Positions 44,198 to 54,372 of a DNA stretch of 64,000 bases are shown in pieces. The notes beneath the pieces are model-generated. The model was not told where the DNA came from and made no database searches. It saw nothing but the letters and a program-made list of their open reading frames with translations. The translations under genes and the position numbers were made by a program. Each line of letters starts with the position of its first letter. The stretch's first letter is position 1. Source of the DNA: Gammaproteobacteria bacterium (GTDB taxonomy: Bacteria > Pseudomonadota > Gammaproteobacteria > Pseudomonadales > Litorivicinaceae). The stretch is taken from contig JAHEDY010000011.1 in NCBI GenBank assembly GCA_024640985.1, positions 44,678-108,677 on the forward strand, written 5' to 3'.

Positions 44198-46765
44198 TTA
44201 AGCGATCTCTGTGACAGGAATATTGGCTTCCTTCGCTTTTGTCTGGAACTCGGCAATTTGATGGAAGTTCATATAACGGTAGATGTTGTCAGCCATCGAG
44301 TCGATCTCTTTGGCGTACTCCATGTACTCAGCGACTGTTGGCAGCTTGCCAATGATCGATGCGACTGCCGCAAGCTCAGCGCTCGCTAAGTAGACGTTGG
44401 CGCCATTCCCCAAACGGTTAGGGAAGTTACGTGTGGATGTGGAGACCACCGTTGCATGATCGGCAACACGGGCCTGATTTCCCATGCACAGTGAGCACCC
44501 TGGCATTTCAGTCCGAGCACCAGCCTTCCCGTAGATGGCATAGTAACCTTCATCCATTAATTGGTGCTCATCCATCCGAGTTGGAGGGGCGATCCACAAG
44601 CGTGTCGGAATCGATCCAACTTTCTTTAACAGCTCACCGGCTGCACGATAGTGACCGATATTGGTCATGCACGAACCGATAAAGACCTCATCAATGGCTG
44701 TTCCCTGAACTTCAGACAATGGCTTGACGTCATCAGGATCATTTGGGCATGCCAGTAAAGGCTCTTGAATGTCGTTGAGATCGATTTCGATCACTTCCGC
44801 GTATTCGGCATCGGCATCGGCTTCCATCAACTCTGGATTTTTCAGCCAAGCTTCCATGGCTTGAATGCGACGCGCGATCGTACGAGGATCGCCGTAGCCA
44901 TCAGCGATCATCCACTTCAACAGCGTGATATTGGACTCGAGGTATTCACGAATCGGTGCCTCATCGAGTTTGATTGTACAACCGCCGGCGGAACGCTCAG
45001 CTGATGCATCGGATAACTCAAAGGCCTGTTCGACAGTGAGGGTTGGTAGTCCTTCAATTTCTAAGATGCGTCCAGAGAAACAGTTTTTCTTTCCTTCCTT
45101 GCCAACAGTGAGCAATCCGCGCTGAATGGCGGCATAAGGAATGGCGTTGACTAGATCGCGTAGTGTGATTCCTGGCTGCATCTGACCTTTGAACCGAACC
45201 AAGACGGATTCAGGCATATCCAGAGGCATCACACCGGTTGCGGCCGCAAATGCCACTAAGCCTGACCCACCTGGAAAGGAAATTCCAATCGGGAATCGGG
45301 TGTGCGAGTCGCCGCCTGTTCCGACCGTGTCGGGAAGCAACATGCGGTTCAACCAGGAGTGGATGATGCCATCGCCAGGACGCAGTGAGACGCCACCCCG
45401 ATTCATGATGAAGTCCGGAAGCGTGTGTTGTGTTTCCACATCAACAGGCTTTGGATAGGCTGCGGTGTGACAGAATGACTGCATGGTCAGATCCGCCTGG
45501 AATCCAAGGCACGCCAGTTCTTTAAGTTCGTCGCGCGTCATCGGGCCGGTGGTGTCTTGCGAACCCACAGTGGTCATTCGGGGCTCGCAGTAGGTTCCAG
45601 CTCGGACACCATCAACGCCACAGGCCTTGCCAACCATTTTCTGTGCAAGTGTAAAGCCCTTGGTCGATTCAACCGGTGCTGTTGGTGTCCTGAACAGATC
45701 ATTAGTGCCAAGACCCAGTGCTTCGCGCGCACGGGTAGTGAGTCCACGACCAACAATTAATGGAATGCGTCCACCAGCGCGAACTTCATCCAGAATCACG
45801 TCGCTCTTCAATGCAAAGTTTGCGAGTGTCAGGCCTTGCTCGTTCTGAATCACACCCTCGTAAGGCTTGATGACAATCACATCACCGGTGTTCATTTGAG
45901 TGACGTCGCACTCAATCGGCAGTGCGCCGGCATCTTCCATGGTGTTAAAGAAAATTGGGGCGATCTTACCGCCAATACATACACCACCTGAGCGCTTATT
46001 GGGCACAAATGGGATGTCATCGCCCATGTGCCAAAGCACTGAGTTGGTTGCGGATTTGCGCGATGAACCAGTGCCAACGACATCACCCACATAAGCAATC
46101 GGATGTCCTTTGTCTTTTAAGGCTTCAATCGTTTCCAGTGGATTGTCCATGCGAGCTTTCAGCATCGCTTGTGCATGCAATGGGATATCTGGACGACTCC
46201 AGGCATCGACCGCAGGTGACAGGTCATCGGTGTTGGTTTCGCCTGGTACCTTGTAGACGGTGACTTTGATTTCGGCCGGTACCTCTGGCTTGTTGGTAAA
46301 CCAGTCACCATTAGACCAGGCTTCCATGACTTCCTGTGCCAGTGCGTTGCCTGCTTGGCGCTTGTCTTCCACATCATGGAAGGCGTCAAACATTAATAAG
46401 GTTTGCTTGAGTGCATCTGCAGCCGTTGGCCCGACGTCAGAATCATCGAGTAGTTCGACCAGTGGTGGGATGTTATATCCGCCGAGCATGGTGCCGAGAA
46501 GGCGCGTTGCCTCGACTCGTGACACGAGAGTGCAGGCCGTTTTGCCTTTCGCGACGTCGGTTAAGAATGCGGCTTTGACATAAGCAGCCTCGTCAACGCC
46601 CGCGGGAATGCGGTTGGTCAGTAAATCCAGCAGGAATGCATCTTCCCCAACTGGTGGATTCTTCAGAAGCTCAACTAAGCCGGCGACTTGGTCAGCAATA
46701 AGCGGCTTTGGCACGATGCCTTCAGCGGCACGTTCCTCGACATGATTGCGATATTCTTCAAGCAC
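44198..46765 (-). CDS. acnB: Aconitate hydratase B
   Basis: TCA-cycle enzyme that interconverts citrate and isocitrate, 855 residues. The N-terminal helical HEAT-like domain typical of AcnB is present, then the swivel domain, and the [4Fe-4S] cysteines in [13 protein letters not shown] and CSLCMGNQ. Start is GTG at 46765 with AAGGA upstream. It follows gap on the same strand with 145 bases between. Confidence 0.98.
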   Translation of the reverse strand: MLEEYRNHVEERAAEGIVPKPLIADQVAGLVELLKNPPVGEDAFLLDLLTNRIPAGVDEAAYVKAAFLTDVAKGKTACTLVSRVEATRLLGTMLGGYNIPPLVELLDDSDVGPTAADALKQTLLMFDAFHDVEDKRQAGNALAQEVMEAWSNGDWFTNKPEVPAEIKVTVYKVPGETNTDDLSPAVDAWSRPDIPLHAQAMLKARMDNPLETIEALKDKGHPIAYVGDVVGTGSSRKSATNSVLWHMGDDIPFVPNKRSGGVCIGGKIAPIFFNTMEDAGALPIECDVTQMNTGDVIVIKPYEGVIQNEQGLTLANFALKSDVILDEVRAGGRIPLIVGRGLTTRAREALGLGTNDLFRTPTAPVESTKGFTLAQKMVGKACGVDGVRAGTYCEPRMTTVGSQDTTGPMTRDELKELACLGFQADLTMQSFCHTAAYPKPVDVETQHTLPDFIMNRGGVSLRPGDGIIHSWLNRMLLPDTVGTGGDSHTRFPIGISFPGGSGLVAFAAATGVMPLDMPESVLVRFKGQMQPGITLRDLVNAIPYAAIQRGLLTVGKEGKKNCFSGRILEIEGLPTLTVEQAFELSDASAERSAGGCTIKLDEAPIREYLESNITLLKWMIADGYGDPRTIARRIQAMEAWLKNPELMEADADAEYAEVIEIDLNDIQEPLLACPNDPDDVKPLSEVQGTAIDEVFIGSCMTNIGHYRAAGELLKKVGSIPTRLWIAPPTRMDEHQLMDEGYYAIYGKAGARTEMPGCSLCMGNQARVADHATVVSTSTRNFPNRLGNGANVYLASAELAAVASIIGKLPTVAEYMEYAKEIDSMADNIYRYMNFHQIAEFQTKAKEANIPVTEIA

Positions 46766-46910
46766 AGTAATCGTCCTTGTTCAGGTTGAATTGAGCGCGG
46801 TGGGTGGATCCTTTTGGGACCCGGATCACAGCGCGCCGTAAGGCGAGCGAGAGTTTAGCAAAAAAACTGGGCAGCTTGCGTCCATACTTGGTCGCAGACA
46901 GCCCTGTTGA

Positions 46911-48362
46911 TTAATTTTCGATCGGGTACGCCGGCAGCGTTGCTTTGGTCATCTGGCGGAGGCATCGGATCACCTGGCAACTGTAGCCGTATTCATTGTC
47001 ATACCAAACATAAACCACGCAACTGTTATTGCCTGTTGCGATGGTGGCTAGCCCGTCGACGATTCCTGCTGCACGAGATCCCACGAAGTCAGAGCTCACT
47101 GCTTCGGGGGAGTTTGAGTAATCGATTTGTTTTTGAAGCTTAGAGTGAATCGCGACATGCCGGAGATAGTCGTTGAGCTCATCTTTTTCAACCGATTTAT
47201 CGAGGTTGAGCTTGAGTATCGCCATCGACACATTTGGTGTTGGGACCCGGATCGCGTTGCCGGTGAGCTTGCCTTTCAATTGTGGCAAGGCTTTCGCCAC
47301 GGCTTTGGCCGCTCCGGTTTCCGTGATCACCATGTTAAGAGCAGCAGCTCGACCACGGCGATCTCCATTGTGGAAGTTGTCGATCAAGTTTTGGTCGTTG
47401 GTGTAACTGTGAACCGTCTCCACGTGTCCATTTTGCACACCATATTTCTCATCAATGGCGGCAAGGACTGGCGTAATCGCATTGGTGGTGCAGCTGGCGG
47501 CAGAAATGATGGCATCCGCATCAGTGATCTCTTGGTGATTCACCCCGTGCACGATATTTTTCAAATCACCTTTGCCCGGTGCCGTAAGCAGGACTCGGCT
47601 TGCGCCCTTGGATTGTAAATGCTGAGACAGGCCCTCGCGGTCTCTCCATTTACCAGTGTTATCGACAACCAATGCGTTGTCGATGTCGTAGGCTGTGTAA
47701 TCCACTTCTGACGGGTTTGAGGCATAAATCACCTGGATCCGCTGGCCGTTCGCAATGATCGCGTTACTGTCATGGTCAACAGTAATGGTGCCATCAAAGG
47801 AGCCATGCACAGAATCACGACGGAGAAGGCTTGCGCGTTTCATCAGATCATTGTCACCGTTTTTTCGAATGACAATCGCGCGGAGCCGAATGGCCTCTTT
47901 GGAGCCTGATTTTGCGATCAGTTCGCGTGCCAGAAGTCGGCCGATTCGACCGAAGCCGTATAAAACAATGTCAGTTTTCTTGCCAGCCTCCGGCATCTCA
48001 CCAGTGGCGCCTTGTAACTCATCAGCAACGTAGTCGGCGAGGCTTCGTCCGCTTCCGAAGCGACGATAGTTGACAGCCAGTTTGCCGAGATCCACGTGGC
48101 ACGGATTGAGATCAAGCTTAGCGGCTTCGAGCAAGACGTCACGAGCCTCTTCGACAGACAGCTCTTCATTTTCGACCTGGCGAGCAAAGCGACAGCATTT
48201 GATGATGTTGATGACCGTTCGATTGTTCAGTAGTCGTCCGAAAATCGAGGTTTCGATCGCATTTTCGCGGAACAGCCGACCAATGATCGGCATCATTTCT
48301 TCTGCGGCGGCGATCTTGTTGTTCCAGTCCTCCATGGATTCGTTCATCAGATCCAGTGACAT
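46911..48362 (-). CDS. gap: Glyceraldehyde-3-phosphate dehydrogenase, long type
   Basis: A 483-residue GAPDH. The core has YGFGRIGRLLARELI for the nucleotide site and the catalytic cysteine in SAASCTTNAITP. It carries about 125 extra N-terminal residues, mostly helical and charged, compared with the usual 330-residue enzyme; this long type is known from Pseudomonas and relatives. Cofactor preference and direction cannot be read from sequence. AAGGGAG precedes the ATG. Confidence 0.94.
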   Translation of the reverse strand: MSLDLMNESMEDWNNKIAAAEEMMPIIGRLFRENAIETSIFGRLLNNRTVINIIKCCRFARQVENEELSVEEARDVLLEAAKLDLNPCHVDLGKLAVNYRRFGSGRSLADYVADELQGATGEMPEAGKKTDIVLYGFGRIGRLLARELIAKSGSKEAIRLRAIVIRKNGDNDLMKRASLLRRDSVHGSFDGTITVDHDSNAIIANGQRIQVIYASNPSEVDYTAYDIDNALVVDNTGKWRDREGLSQHLQSKGASRVLLTAPGKGDLKNIVHGVNHQEITDADAIISAASCTTNAITPVLAAIDEKYGVQNGHVETVHSYTNDQNLIDNFHNGDRRGRAAALNMVITETGAAKAVAKALPQLKGKLTGNAIRVPTPNVSMAILKLNLDKSVEKDELNDYLRHVAIHSKLQKQIDYSNSPEAVSSDFVGSRAAGIVDGLATIATGNNSCVVYVWYDNEYGYSCQVIRCLRQMTKATLPAYPIEN

Positions 48363-48560
48363 AGTGAATTCTCCCTTCCGTTAATGATTGGAATTGTGAG
48401 TGTGCGAGCATCAAAAAATCAACTAAATTTGGATTAATGTTTAATTAATGACTAATATTATTTTTTTGGTCATTTTATAATTTTTCGCACTGCACGATTG
48501 TTTTTTAAAGCAAAGTCCTAACACTTAAAGATTCATCCTAACGATTGATTGGATTTGCCA
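48363..48560. other. AT-rich divergent region between gap and the DUF1289 gene
   Basis: Almost 200 bases, clearly more AT-rich than its neighbours, with several TTAAT/ATTAAT repeats and T-runs. It must hold the promoters of both genes, but I see no certain -35/-10 pair and no terminator or small gene. Curved DNA or nucleoid-protein binding (IHF, H-NS-like) is possible. Confidence 0.5.
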
Positions 48561-49016
48561 ATGCAACCGCGTGTACCTACCCCATGTGTTGGGCTTTGTT
48601 CGACAACTTACGGCGATTCGGTCTGCCGGGGCTGCAAGCGGTTTGCGCATGAAATTGTCGACTGGAATCGATACGATGAAGCGCAAAAGGTTGCTGTGAT
48701 GAGCCGGGTGACGCAGCTGATGATGAATGTAGTGAATCGCTATTTGCTGGTCATCGATGGCGATCAATTGCGTCAGTCATTAGATGCTCACGGGCTTCGC
48801 TATCGGAAAGATCAACCACCAGAGTGCTGGGCCTATGACTTGTTTCGGCAAACCAAGGGACGCTTCGCGCGACTGGCTGATTTGGGGTTGTCGAAACTCC
48901 CTGAAATTGAATCCCTCTCCAACCATGAGCTTTGGGAACGCTTACACGATGAGTTCTTAATCGTTTCAGAAGCGCACTACGAGCGTTATTTCAGGCAACC
49001 CTTGGCCTTCGACTGA
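48561..49016 (+). CDS. DUF1289-domain protein
   Basis: A 151-residue protein from the ATG at 48561; a TTG four codons earlier is less likely. The N-terminal DUF1289 domain has the four cysteines of CVGLCSTTYGD...CRGCKR, a likely small metal site, and a WNRYDEAQK segment. The C-terminal two thirds have no match I recognise. The function of DUF1289 is unknown. Confidence 0.88.
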   Translation: MQPRVPTPCVGLCSTTYGDSVCRGCKRFAHEIVDWNRYDEAQKVAVMSRVTQLMMNVVNRYLLVIDGDQLRQSLDAHGLRYRKDQPPECWAYDLFRQTKGRFARLADLGLSKLPEIESLSNHELWERLHDEFLIVSEAHYERYFRQPLAFD

Positions 49017-49072
49017 TCCATTGAGTCTTCAGGCGCCGAGTACGGTATTCTATCGCGCCACAGGAGGTCCAC

Positions 49073-49969
49073 GTGCAATATCCAACCATCGAATCAACAC
49101 TTGGCAATACCCCGCTGGTCCGATTGCAGCGGTTGAACCAAGGACTCGCACCCGAAGTCACCGTGCTTTGCAAAATGGAAGGGAATAACCCAGCTGGATC
49201 AGTGAAAGATCGGCCTGCGTTTTACATGATCCGCGGTGCCGCCGAGCGCGGTGAAATTCAGCCGGGTGATCGTCTGATCGAGGCCACCAGCGGTAATACC
49301 GGCATTGCCTTAGCCATGGCTGGCGCTATCCTTGGGTATCGGATGACGCTGATCATGCCGGACAACTTATCAGATGAACGCAAACGTGCCATGACTGCCT
49401 ATGGTGCTGAGTTGATTCTGGTGTCTGAAGCGCAAGGCATGGAAGGCGCTCGAGATCTCGCCTTAGAGATGGAGCGGGAGGGTCAGGGTCGCGTATTGAA
49501 TCAATTTGCCAATCCGGACTGCCCTCGTGCTCACTATGAGACCACAGGTCCTGAAATCTGGACTGATACTCAGGGTGAGGTGACACATTTTGTCAGCGCA
49601 ATGGGTACCACCGGGACGATCATGGGGGTATCTCAGTATCTCAAAGAGCAGAACTCAGAGGTTGCCATCGTCGGTCTTCAACCGAGTGATGGGTCGAAAA
49701 TCGCAGGGATCCGTCGCTGGCCTATTGCCTACCGGCCAGAAATTTTCGATCCCAGACGCGTCGATCTTACCCTCGATATTGACCAGCATGAAGCAGAAGA
49801 CATGGCTCGACAATTGGCTGTCAAAGAAGGGATTTTCTGCGGAGTCAGTGCCGGTGGGGCGGTCTCTGGAGCGCTCCGTGTGGCTCGCGAACTCGAGCGT
49901 GGGGTAGTGGTGTGTATCATTTGTGACCGAGGCGATCGTTACTTGTCGACCGACTTATTTCCACGATGA
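49073..49969 (+). CDS. cysM: Cysteine synthase B
   Basis: PLP enzyme that makes cysteine from O-acetylserine and sulfide or thiosulfate. It has 298 residues. The PLP lysine is in NPAGSVKDRPA, the substrate loop is EATSGNTGIALAM, and GTTGTIMG binds the PLP phosphate. The shorter length and the RRWPIAYRPEIFD region fit CysM rather than CysK. The start is GTG with a strong AGGAGG. It overlaps rlmD by four bases. Confidence 0.95.
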   Translation: MQYPTIESTLGNTPLVRLQRLNQGLAPEVTVLCKMEGNNPAGSVKDRPAFYMIRGAAERGEIQPGDRLIEATSGNTGIALAMAGAILGYRMTLIMPDNLSDERKRAMTAYGAELILVSEAQGMEGARDLALEMEREGQGRVLNQFANPDCPRAHYETTGPEIWTDTQGEVTHFVSAMGTTGTIMGVSQYLKEQNSEVAIVGLQPSDGSKIAGIRRWPIAYRPEIFDPRRVDLTLDIDQHEAEDMARQLAVKEGIFCGVSAGGAVSGALRVARELERGVVVCIICDRGDRYLSTDLFPR

Positions 49970-51324
49970 AGCAACGAACTCAAAAACGCGCACCCCGTCG
50001 TAAACAAACCCCAGATTTTCCGATTCGGGTGACGAAGCTTTCTCATGAGGGCCGTGGGTTGGTTCGCTGGGGCGAACGGATGCTCTTCATCGATGGCGCA
50101 CTTCCAAACGAATTAGTGTCTGTCCGTGTCACAAAGAAATCATCAAAAACCGCTGAAGGGGTTGCCAAAGAGATTCTTGTACCATCACCCGCCCGTGGCC
50201 AACCGGAATGCCCGCATGCTGCCATCTGTGGGGGTTGTTCGTTACAACATCTGCCGCATCAGTCGCAAATCAACCATAAATCAAACACGCTCGACGAACT
50301 CATGACGCGCGAGGGGATCAACCTGGATCAGGTGAGGCGACTTCCACCACTGTTAGGCCCCACCCTCGGGTATCGTCGTCGCGCACGATTAGGTGTTCGT
50401 TGGGTCCATGCGAAAGGTCGGGTGTTGGTCGGCTTTCGTGAGCGTGGATCGAATTTTATTGCAGATATCGATGGCTGTCCGGTGCTGGATCCGCGCATCG
50501 GTCAATCACTGGATCAGCTGGAAACAACCATTGCAGCGTTGTCTGCACCTGATCGCATTCCTCAAGTGGAAGTGGCCGCCGGTGACGACACTGTAGCGGT
50601 CGTCATACGGCATCTTGATCCCTTATCGGCAACCGACCTCGAACAATGGATTCATTTAGCAAAAAGCACTGGATGGCACGTCTATTTGCAGCCAAAAGGG
50701 CCGGATACTGTTGCCCGTTTGTGGCCAGCAGATGGTCCTGAGCGTTTAACGTACCGAATTGGCGAGTTTGGTTTGGAATACCAGTTTGCGGTCACCGATT
50801 TTACGCAAATCAACGCAGCGATGAATCGAGCGATGATGATTCAAGCCATGGAGCTTCTGGACTTGCAAGGAACAGAACGAGTGCTCGATCTGTTTTGTGG
50901 ACTGGGGAATTTTACCTTAGCGGCAGCAACTCGCAGTCGAGAGGTGGTCGGCGTTGAGGTGTCAGAAACCATGGTTGATCGTGTGTTGCAAAACGCTCGT
51001 CACAATTCTTTAGATAATATTCAGGCAGTCGCATTTGATTTAACCAAGTCGATTGCTGAGCAAAGTTGGGCGAAGGAGCCTTGGGATACATTGATTGTGG
51101 ATCCTCCGCGATCTGGCGCCAAAGAAGTGCTTGAAGAATTACCACTGAAAGACATTCAGCGCGTGCTGTATGTGTCTTGTAACCCGGCTACGCTCGCTCG
51201 TGACGCAAAACTTTTGATTGAACGTGGTTTCAAGATGACCCATTTAGGGATGATGGATATGTTCCCACACACCGCGCACATGGAATCGATGGCGCTTTTT
51301 GAGCAGCGAGGGTCGCGTGGTTAA
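49966..51324 (+). CDS. rlmD: 23S rRNA (uracil-1939-C5)-methyltransferase
   Basis: SAM-dependent rRNA methyltransferase of 452 residues. N-terminal TRAM domain, then an iron-sulfur site with CPHAAICGGCSLQHL, SAM motif DLFCGLGNFTLAA, DPPRSGA and the catalytic SCNPATLARD. The overlap with cysM and with relA on the other side is typical of the gammaproteobacterial cysM-rlmD-relA-mazG block. Confidence 0.95.
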   Translation: MKQRTQKRAPRRKQTPDFPIRVTKLSHEGRGLVRWGERMLFIDGALPNELVSVRVTKKSSKTAEGVAKEILVPSPARGQPECPHAAICGGCSLQHLPHQSQINHKSNTLDELMTREGINLDQVRRLPPLLGPTLGYRRRARLGVRWVHAKGRVLVGFRERGSNFIADIDGCPVLDPRIGQSLDQLETTIAALSAPDRIPQVEVAAGDDTVAVVIRHLDPLSATDLEQWIHLAKSTGWHVYLQPKGPDTVARLWPADGPERLTYRIGEFGLEYQFAVTDFTQINAAMNRAMMIQAMELLDLQGTERVLDLFCGLGNFTLAAATRSREVVGVEVSETMVDRVLQNARHNSLDNIQAVAFDLTKSIAEQSWAKEPWDTLIVDPPRSGAKEVLEELPLKDIQRVLYVSCNPATLARDAKLLIERGFKMTHLGMMDMFPHTAHMESMALFEQRGSRG

Positions 51325-53545
51325 GGCGCGTGAAATTCATCCGATTCAGTTGGACTCGGATTTATCGCTCGAAAACTGGGCTGAACGCTTCGCCAGGCAA
51401 GCCCATCTCGAGACCAGTAGCAAACTGAGTCAAGCCATTCAGCTCATCGAAGAGCTCGAGATCAAGGATGAAGCAGCTAAAGACTGGCGAGGGCCTGACG
51501 CGTATCGTTTTGGCCTTGAGATGGCGGATATTCTGTCAACAATGCCAATCGATGAAGACGCGTTGGTCGCTGCACTGTTGTATCGCTCGGTTCGGATTGG
51601 TCGATTGCAACTGCGTGATGTACGGGAGGCTTTCGGCAAGACGGTCGCGAAGTTGATTGAAGGTGTTCAGCAAATGGCGATTATCAGCCAGACACGGCAG
51701 GATGCGCCCAAACAATTTTTAGGCGCCGCTGAACATCAAGCAGACGCCGTTCGCCGAATGCTGGTGGCGGTGATTGATGATGTCCGCGTGGCACTCATTA
51801 AGCTGGCCGAACGAACCGCAGCGATTCGTGCCGTGAAATCCGCTGATAAGGCCAGACGGCTAAAAGTCGCTCGGGAAGTCTCTGACGTTTACGCACCGTT
51901 GGCACATCGTCTTGGTATCGGTCATTTAAAGTGGGAATTGGAAGACCTGTCTTTTCGGTACCTCGAGGAGGGCGCTTATAAACAAATCGCGCAATCTCTG
52001 GCTGAGCGTCGAGAAGATCGTGAACGTTACATCGAGCAGTTGGTGGATTCCATTCAAGAGATCTTGGCTGCACAGCAGATTCGTTCAGATCTGACTTGGC
52101 GAGCCAAACATATTTTCTCAATTTGGCGAAAAATGCAGCGTAAACAGGTCGATTTCTCGCAAATTTACGATGTTCGGGCGATTCGTATCTTGGTGGATTC
52201 TGTGCGTGATTGTTATGCGGCTCTGGGTCTCGTCCACGGCGCCTTCAAAAGTATCCCACACGAGTTTGATGATTACATCGCCTCGCCAAAGCCGAACGGG
52301 TATCGCTCCCTGCATACCGCGGTCATTGGGCCGCAAGGCAAAGTTGTTGAAGTGCAAATCCGAACGCACCAAATGCATGATGAAGCCGAGTATGGGGTCT
52401 GCGCCCATTACAAATATAAGGGGACTGACACCGATATTAGCGGCGAAGCCTATGAAGAAAAAATCGCTTGGTTGCGACAGGTGCTCGATTGGCACGATGA
52501 CGTCGGTGACCTGCGTGAGCTCTCCGATGCTCTGCGTCAGGATGTGTTAGAAGATCGGATTTACGTGTTCACCCGCGATGGTCATGTGATCGATCTTCCG
52601 GCCGGATCCACTCCCTTGGATTTTGCTTATAAAGTGCATACCGAGATCGGCCATTCCTGTCGGGGCGCGAAGGTGAATCGGAAAATTGTGCCTTTGACCT
52701 ATCGTTTAAAAGTGGGCGACCAAGTCGATATCCTTCGACAAACCGAAGCACGCCCGAGCCGAGACTGGCTTAACCAAAATCTTGGTTATCTCAAGACATC
52801 GCGAGCCCGCGCAAAAGTCCAAGCCTGGTTCAAACAGCTCGACCGTGACCAAAATGTGTCGGCAGGGAAGCAACTGATTGATGCTGAGATCAAACGGCTG
52901 GCACTTGGTTCGTTCGATTTGCGATCGGTCGCCGAATCACTCAATTTACAGGCCGCCGAAGATCTCTATGCGGCTGTTGGAGCGGGTGACGTTCGCGTCT
53001 CGCAGGTCGTGGGCGCTGTCAGTCGCCTGTCGGGTGTGACTCAAAGAGAGTTGGATTTAGAACCACGCCAGGCCTCTCCTCAAGAACGGACTGATGGTAT
53101 CCAGATTCGTGGCGTGGGTCAGTTATTGACGCAAATCGCCACCTGTTGCCATCCAGTCCCTGGCGATATGATCGTGGGTTTTATCACCAAGAACCGCGGT
53201 GTCAGCATTCATCGAGATGATTGTGGGAATGCATTGTCCCTTGAAGAAGAGCATCCAGAGCGAATGATTGAAGTCTCTTGGGGTGAAACTCAGATTGAAA
53301 CCTATCCGGTTGATATTGAAATCAGTGCTTATGACCGGCAAGGATTATTACGTGATGTGACCTCGATTTTAGCGAATGAGCGAGTGAATGTGACGGGTAT
53401 GTCGACACAAACCGACGCAACCGATCATACGGCTCGACTGCAGCTCTCGATCGAAGTCGATGGACTGTCGCAATTGTCGCAAGTCCTTGATCGGGTGCAA
53501 CAGATTCACAACGTGATTGCCGCTAAACGGATCCGTTCAGGATGA
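51317..53545 (+). CDS. relA: GTP pyrophosphokinase (ppGpp synthetase I)
   Basis: Ribosome-associated stringent-response enzyme of 742 residues, from GTG at 51317 with GAGGG upstream and an eight-base overlap with rlmD. The N-terminal hydrolase-like domain lacks the HD dyad, so it should only synthesise (p)ppGpp. The synthetase domain has KPNGYRSLHTAV and VEVQIRTHQMHDEAEYG, then TGS (IYVFTRDGHVIDLPAGSTPL), the zinc-finger-like region with CCHPVPGD, and a C-terminal ACT domain. A separate SpoT would be needed for hydrolysis. Confidence 0.96.
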   Translation: MVKAREIHPIQLDSDLSLENWAERFARQAHLETSSKLSQAIQLIEELEIKDEAAKDWRGPDAYRFGLEMADILSTMPIDEDALVAALLYRSVRIGRLQLRDVREAFGKTVAKLIEGVQQMAIISQTRQDAPKQFLGAAEHQADAVRRMLVAVIDDVRVALIKLAERTAAIRAVKSADKARRLKVAREVSDVYAPLAHRLGIGHLKWELEDLSFRYLEEGAYKQIAQSLAERREDRERYIEQLVDSIQEILAAQQIRSDLTWRAKHIFSIWRKMQRKQVDFSQIYDVRAIRILVDSVRDCYAALGLVHGAFKSIPHEFDDYIASPKPNGYRSLHTAVIGPQGKVVEVQIRTHQMHDEAEYGVCAHYKYKGTDTDISGEAYEEKIAWLRQVLDWHDDVGDLRELSDALRQDVLEDRIYVFTRDGHVIDLPAGSTPLDFAYKVHTEIGHSCRGAKVNRKIVPLTYRLKVGDQVDILRQTEARPSRDWLNQNLGYLKTSRARAKVQAWFKQLDRDQNVSAGKQLIDAEIKRLALGSFDLRSVAESLNLQAAEDLYAAVGAGDVRVSQVVGAVSRLSGVTQRELDLEPRQASPQERTDGIQIRGVGQLLTQIATCCHPVPGDMIVGFITKNRGVSIHRDDCGNALSLEEEHPERMIEVSWGETQIETYPVDIEISAYDRQGLLRDVTSILANERVNVTGMSTQTDATDHTARLQLSIEVDGLSQLSQVLDRVQQIHNVIAAKRIRSG

Positions 53546-54342
53546 GCTATCAACTGAACGACCTTGTCCACTTAATGGCTTGTCTCAGAGATTTTGAGCA
53601 CGGTTGTCCGTGGGATCGGGCACAGACTTATCAAAGTATTGTGCCCTTCACCCTAGAAGAAGCGTACGAGGTGGCCGATGTTATCGAGCGTGGCGCGCTT
53701 GATGAATTAGACGCCGAGCTGGGAGATTTACTGTTTCAGGTGATTTTCTATGCGCGCATTGCTGAGGAAGACGGGCGATTCACGCTTGATGATGTGATTC
53801 ACACGATCGTGTCTAAACTCTTGTCTCGTCATCCGCATGTATTTCCTGGCGGAACCTTTGAGAGTTTTGGGGAAAGTGCCAGCGCTTCTGTTGAATCGAT
53901 CAAACAGACTTGGGAAGCCAAAAAAGCAGAAGAACGAGTCGCTCGCGGGCAACTGGATCTATTTGATGATGTGCCACTTGGGCTTCCGTCGCTCACGCGA
54001 GCCCAGAAAATTCAGAAACGCGCGAGCCGAATAGGCTTTGATTGGCCAACGATTGATGGTGTTCTGGAGAAAGTCTCCGAAGAGCTTGGTGAGCTTGAGC
54101 GCGCCCGAAGTGCTCAAGATCCAGAGGCTGTGATTGAAGAATATGGTGATTTGCTCTTTACAATGGTGAGCCTTGCAAGGCATCTTGGTATTAACAGTGA
54201 GCAATCGCTCCGATTGGCCACACAAAAATTTGAATCCCGGATCAGTCAGGTCATTCGACTTGCTGAGTCTCAAGGGATCGACCTGACGATCGCAACCGAC
54301 AACGAAAAAAATGGACTATGGGATCAGGCGAAAAGCGTCTGA
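53542..54342 (+). CDS. mazG: Nucleoside triphosphate pyrophosphohydrolase MazG
   Basis: House-cleaning NTP pyrophosphatase of 266 residues with two MazG domains. Metal-binding acids are in TLEEAYEVADVIE and ELDAELGDLLFQV in the first half, and EELGELE...EEYGDLLFTMV in the second. The start overlaps relA (ATGA). This protein is also linked to ppGpp levels in E. coli. Its usual partner in toxin-antitoxin loci, MazEF, is absent here. Confidence 0.95.
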   Translation: MSYQLNDLVHLMACLRDFEHGCPWDRAQTYQSIVPFTLEEAYEVADVIERGALDELDAELGDLLFQVIFYARIAEEDGRFTLDDVIHTIVSKLLSRHPHVFPGGTFESFGESASASVESIKQTWEAKKAEERVARGQLDLFDDVPLGLPSLTRAQKIQKRASRIGFDWPTIDGVLEKVSEELGELERARSAQDPEAVIEEYGDLLFTMVSLARHLGINSEQSLRLATQKFESRISQVIRLAESQGIDLTIATDNEKNGLWDQAKSV

Positions 54343-54372
54343 GCCTTGAGATCATCCACAGGATTGGAAGTT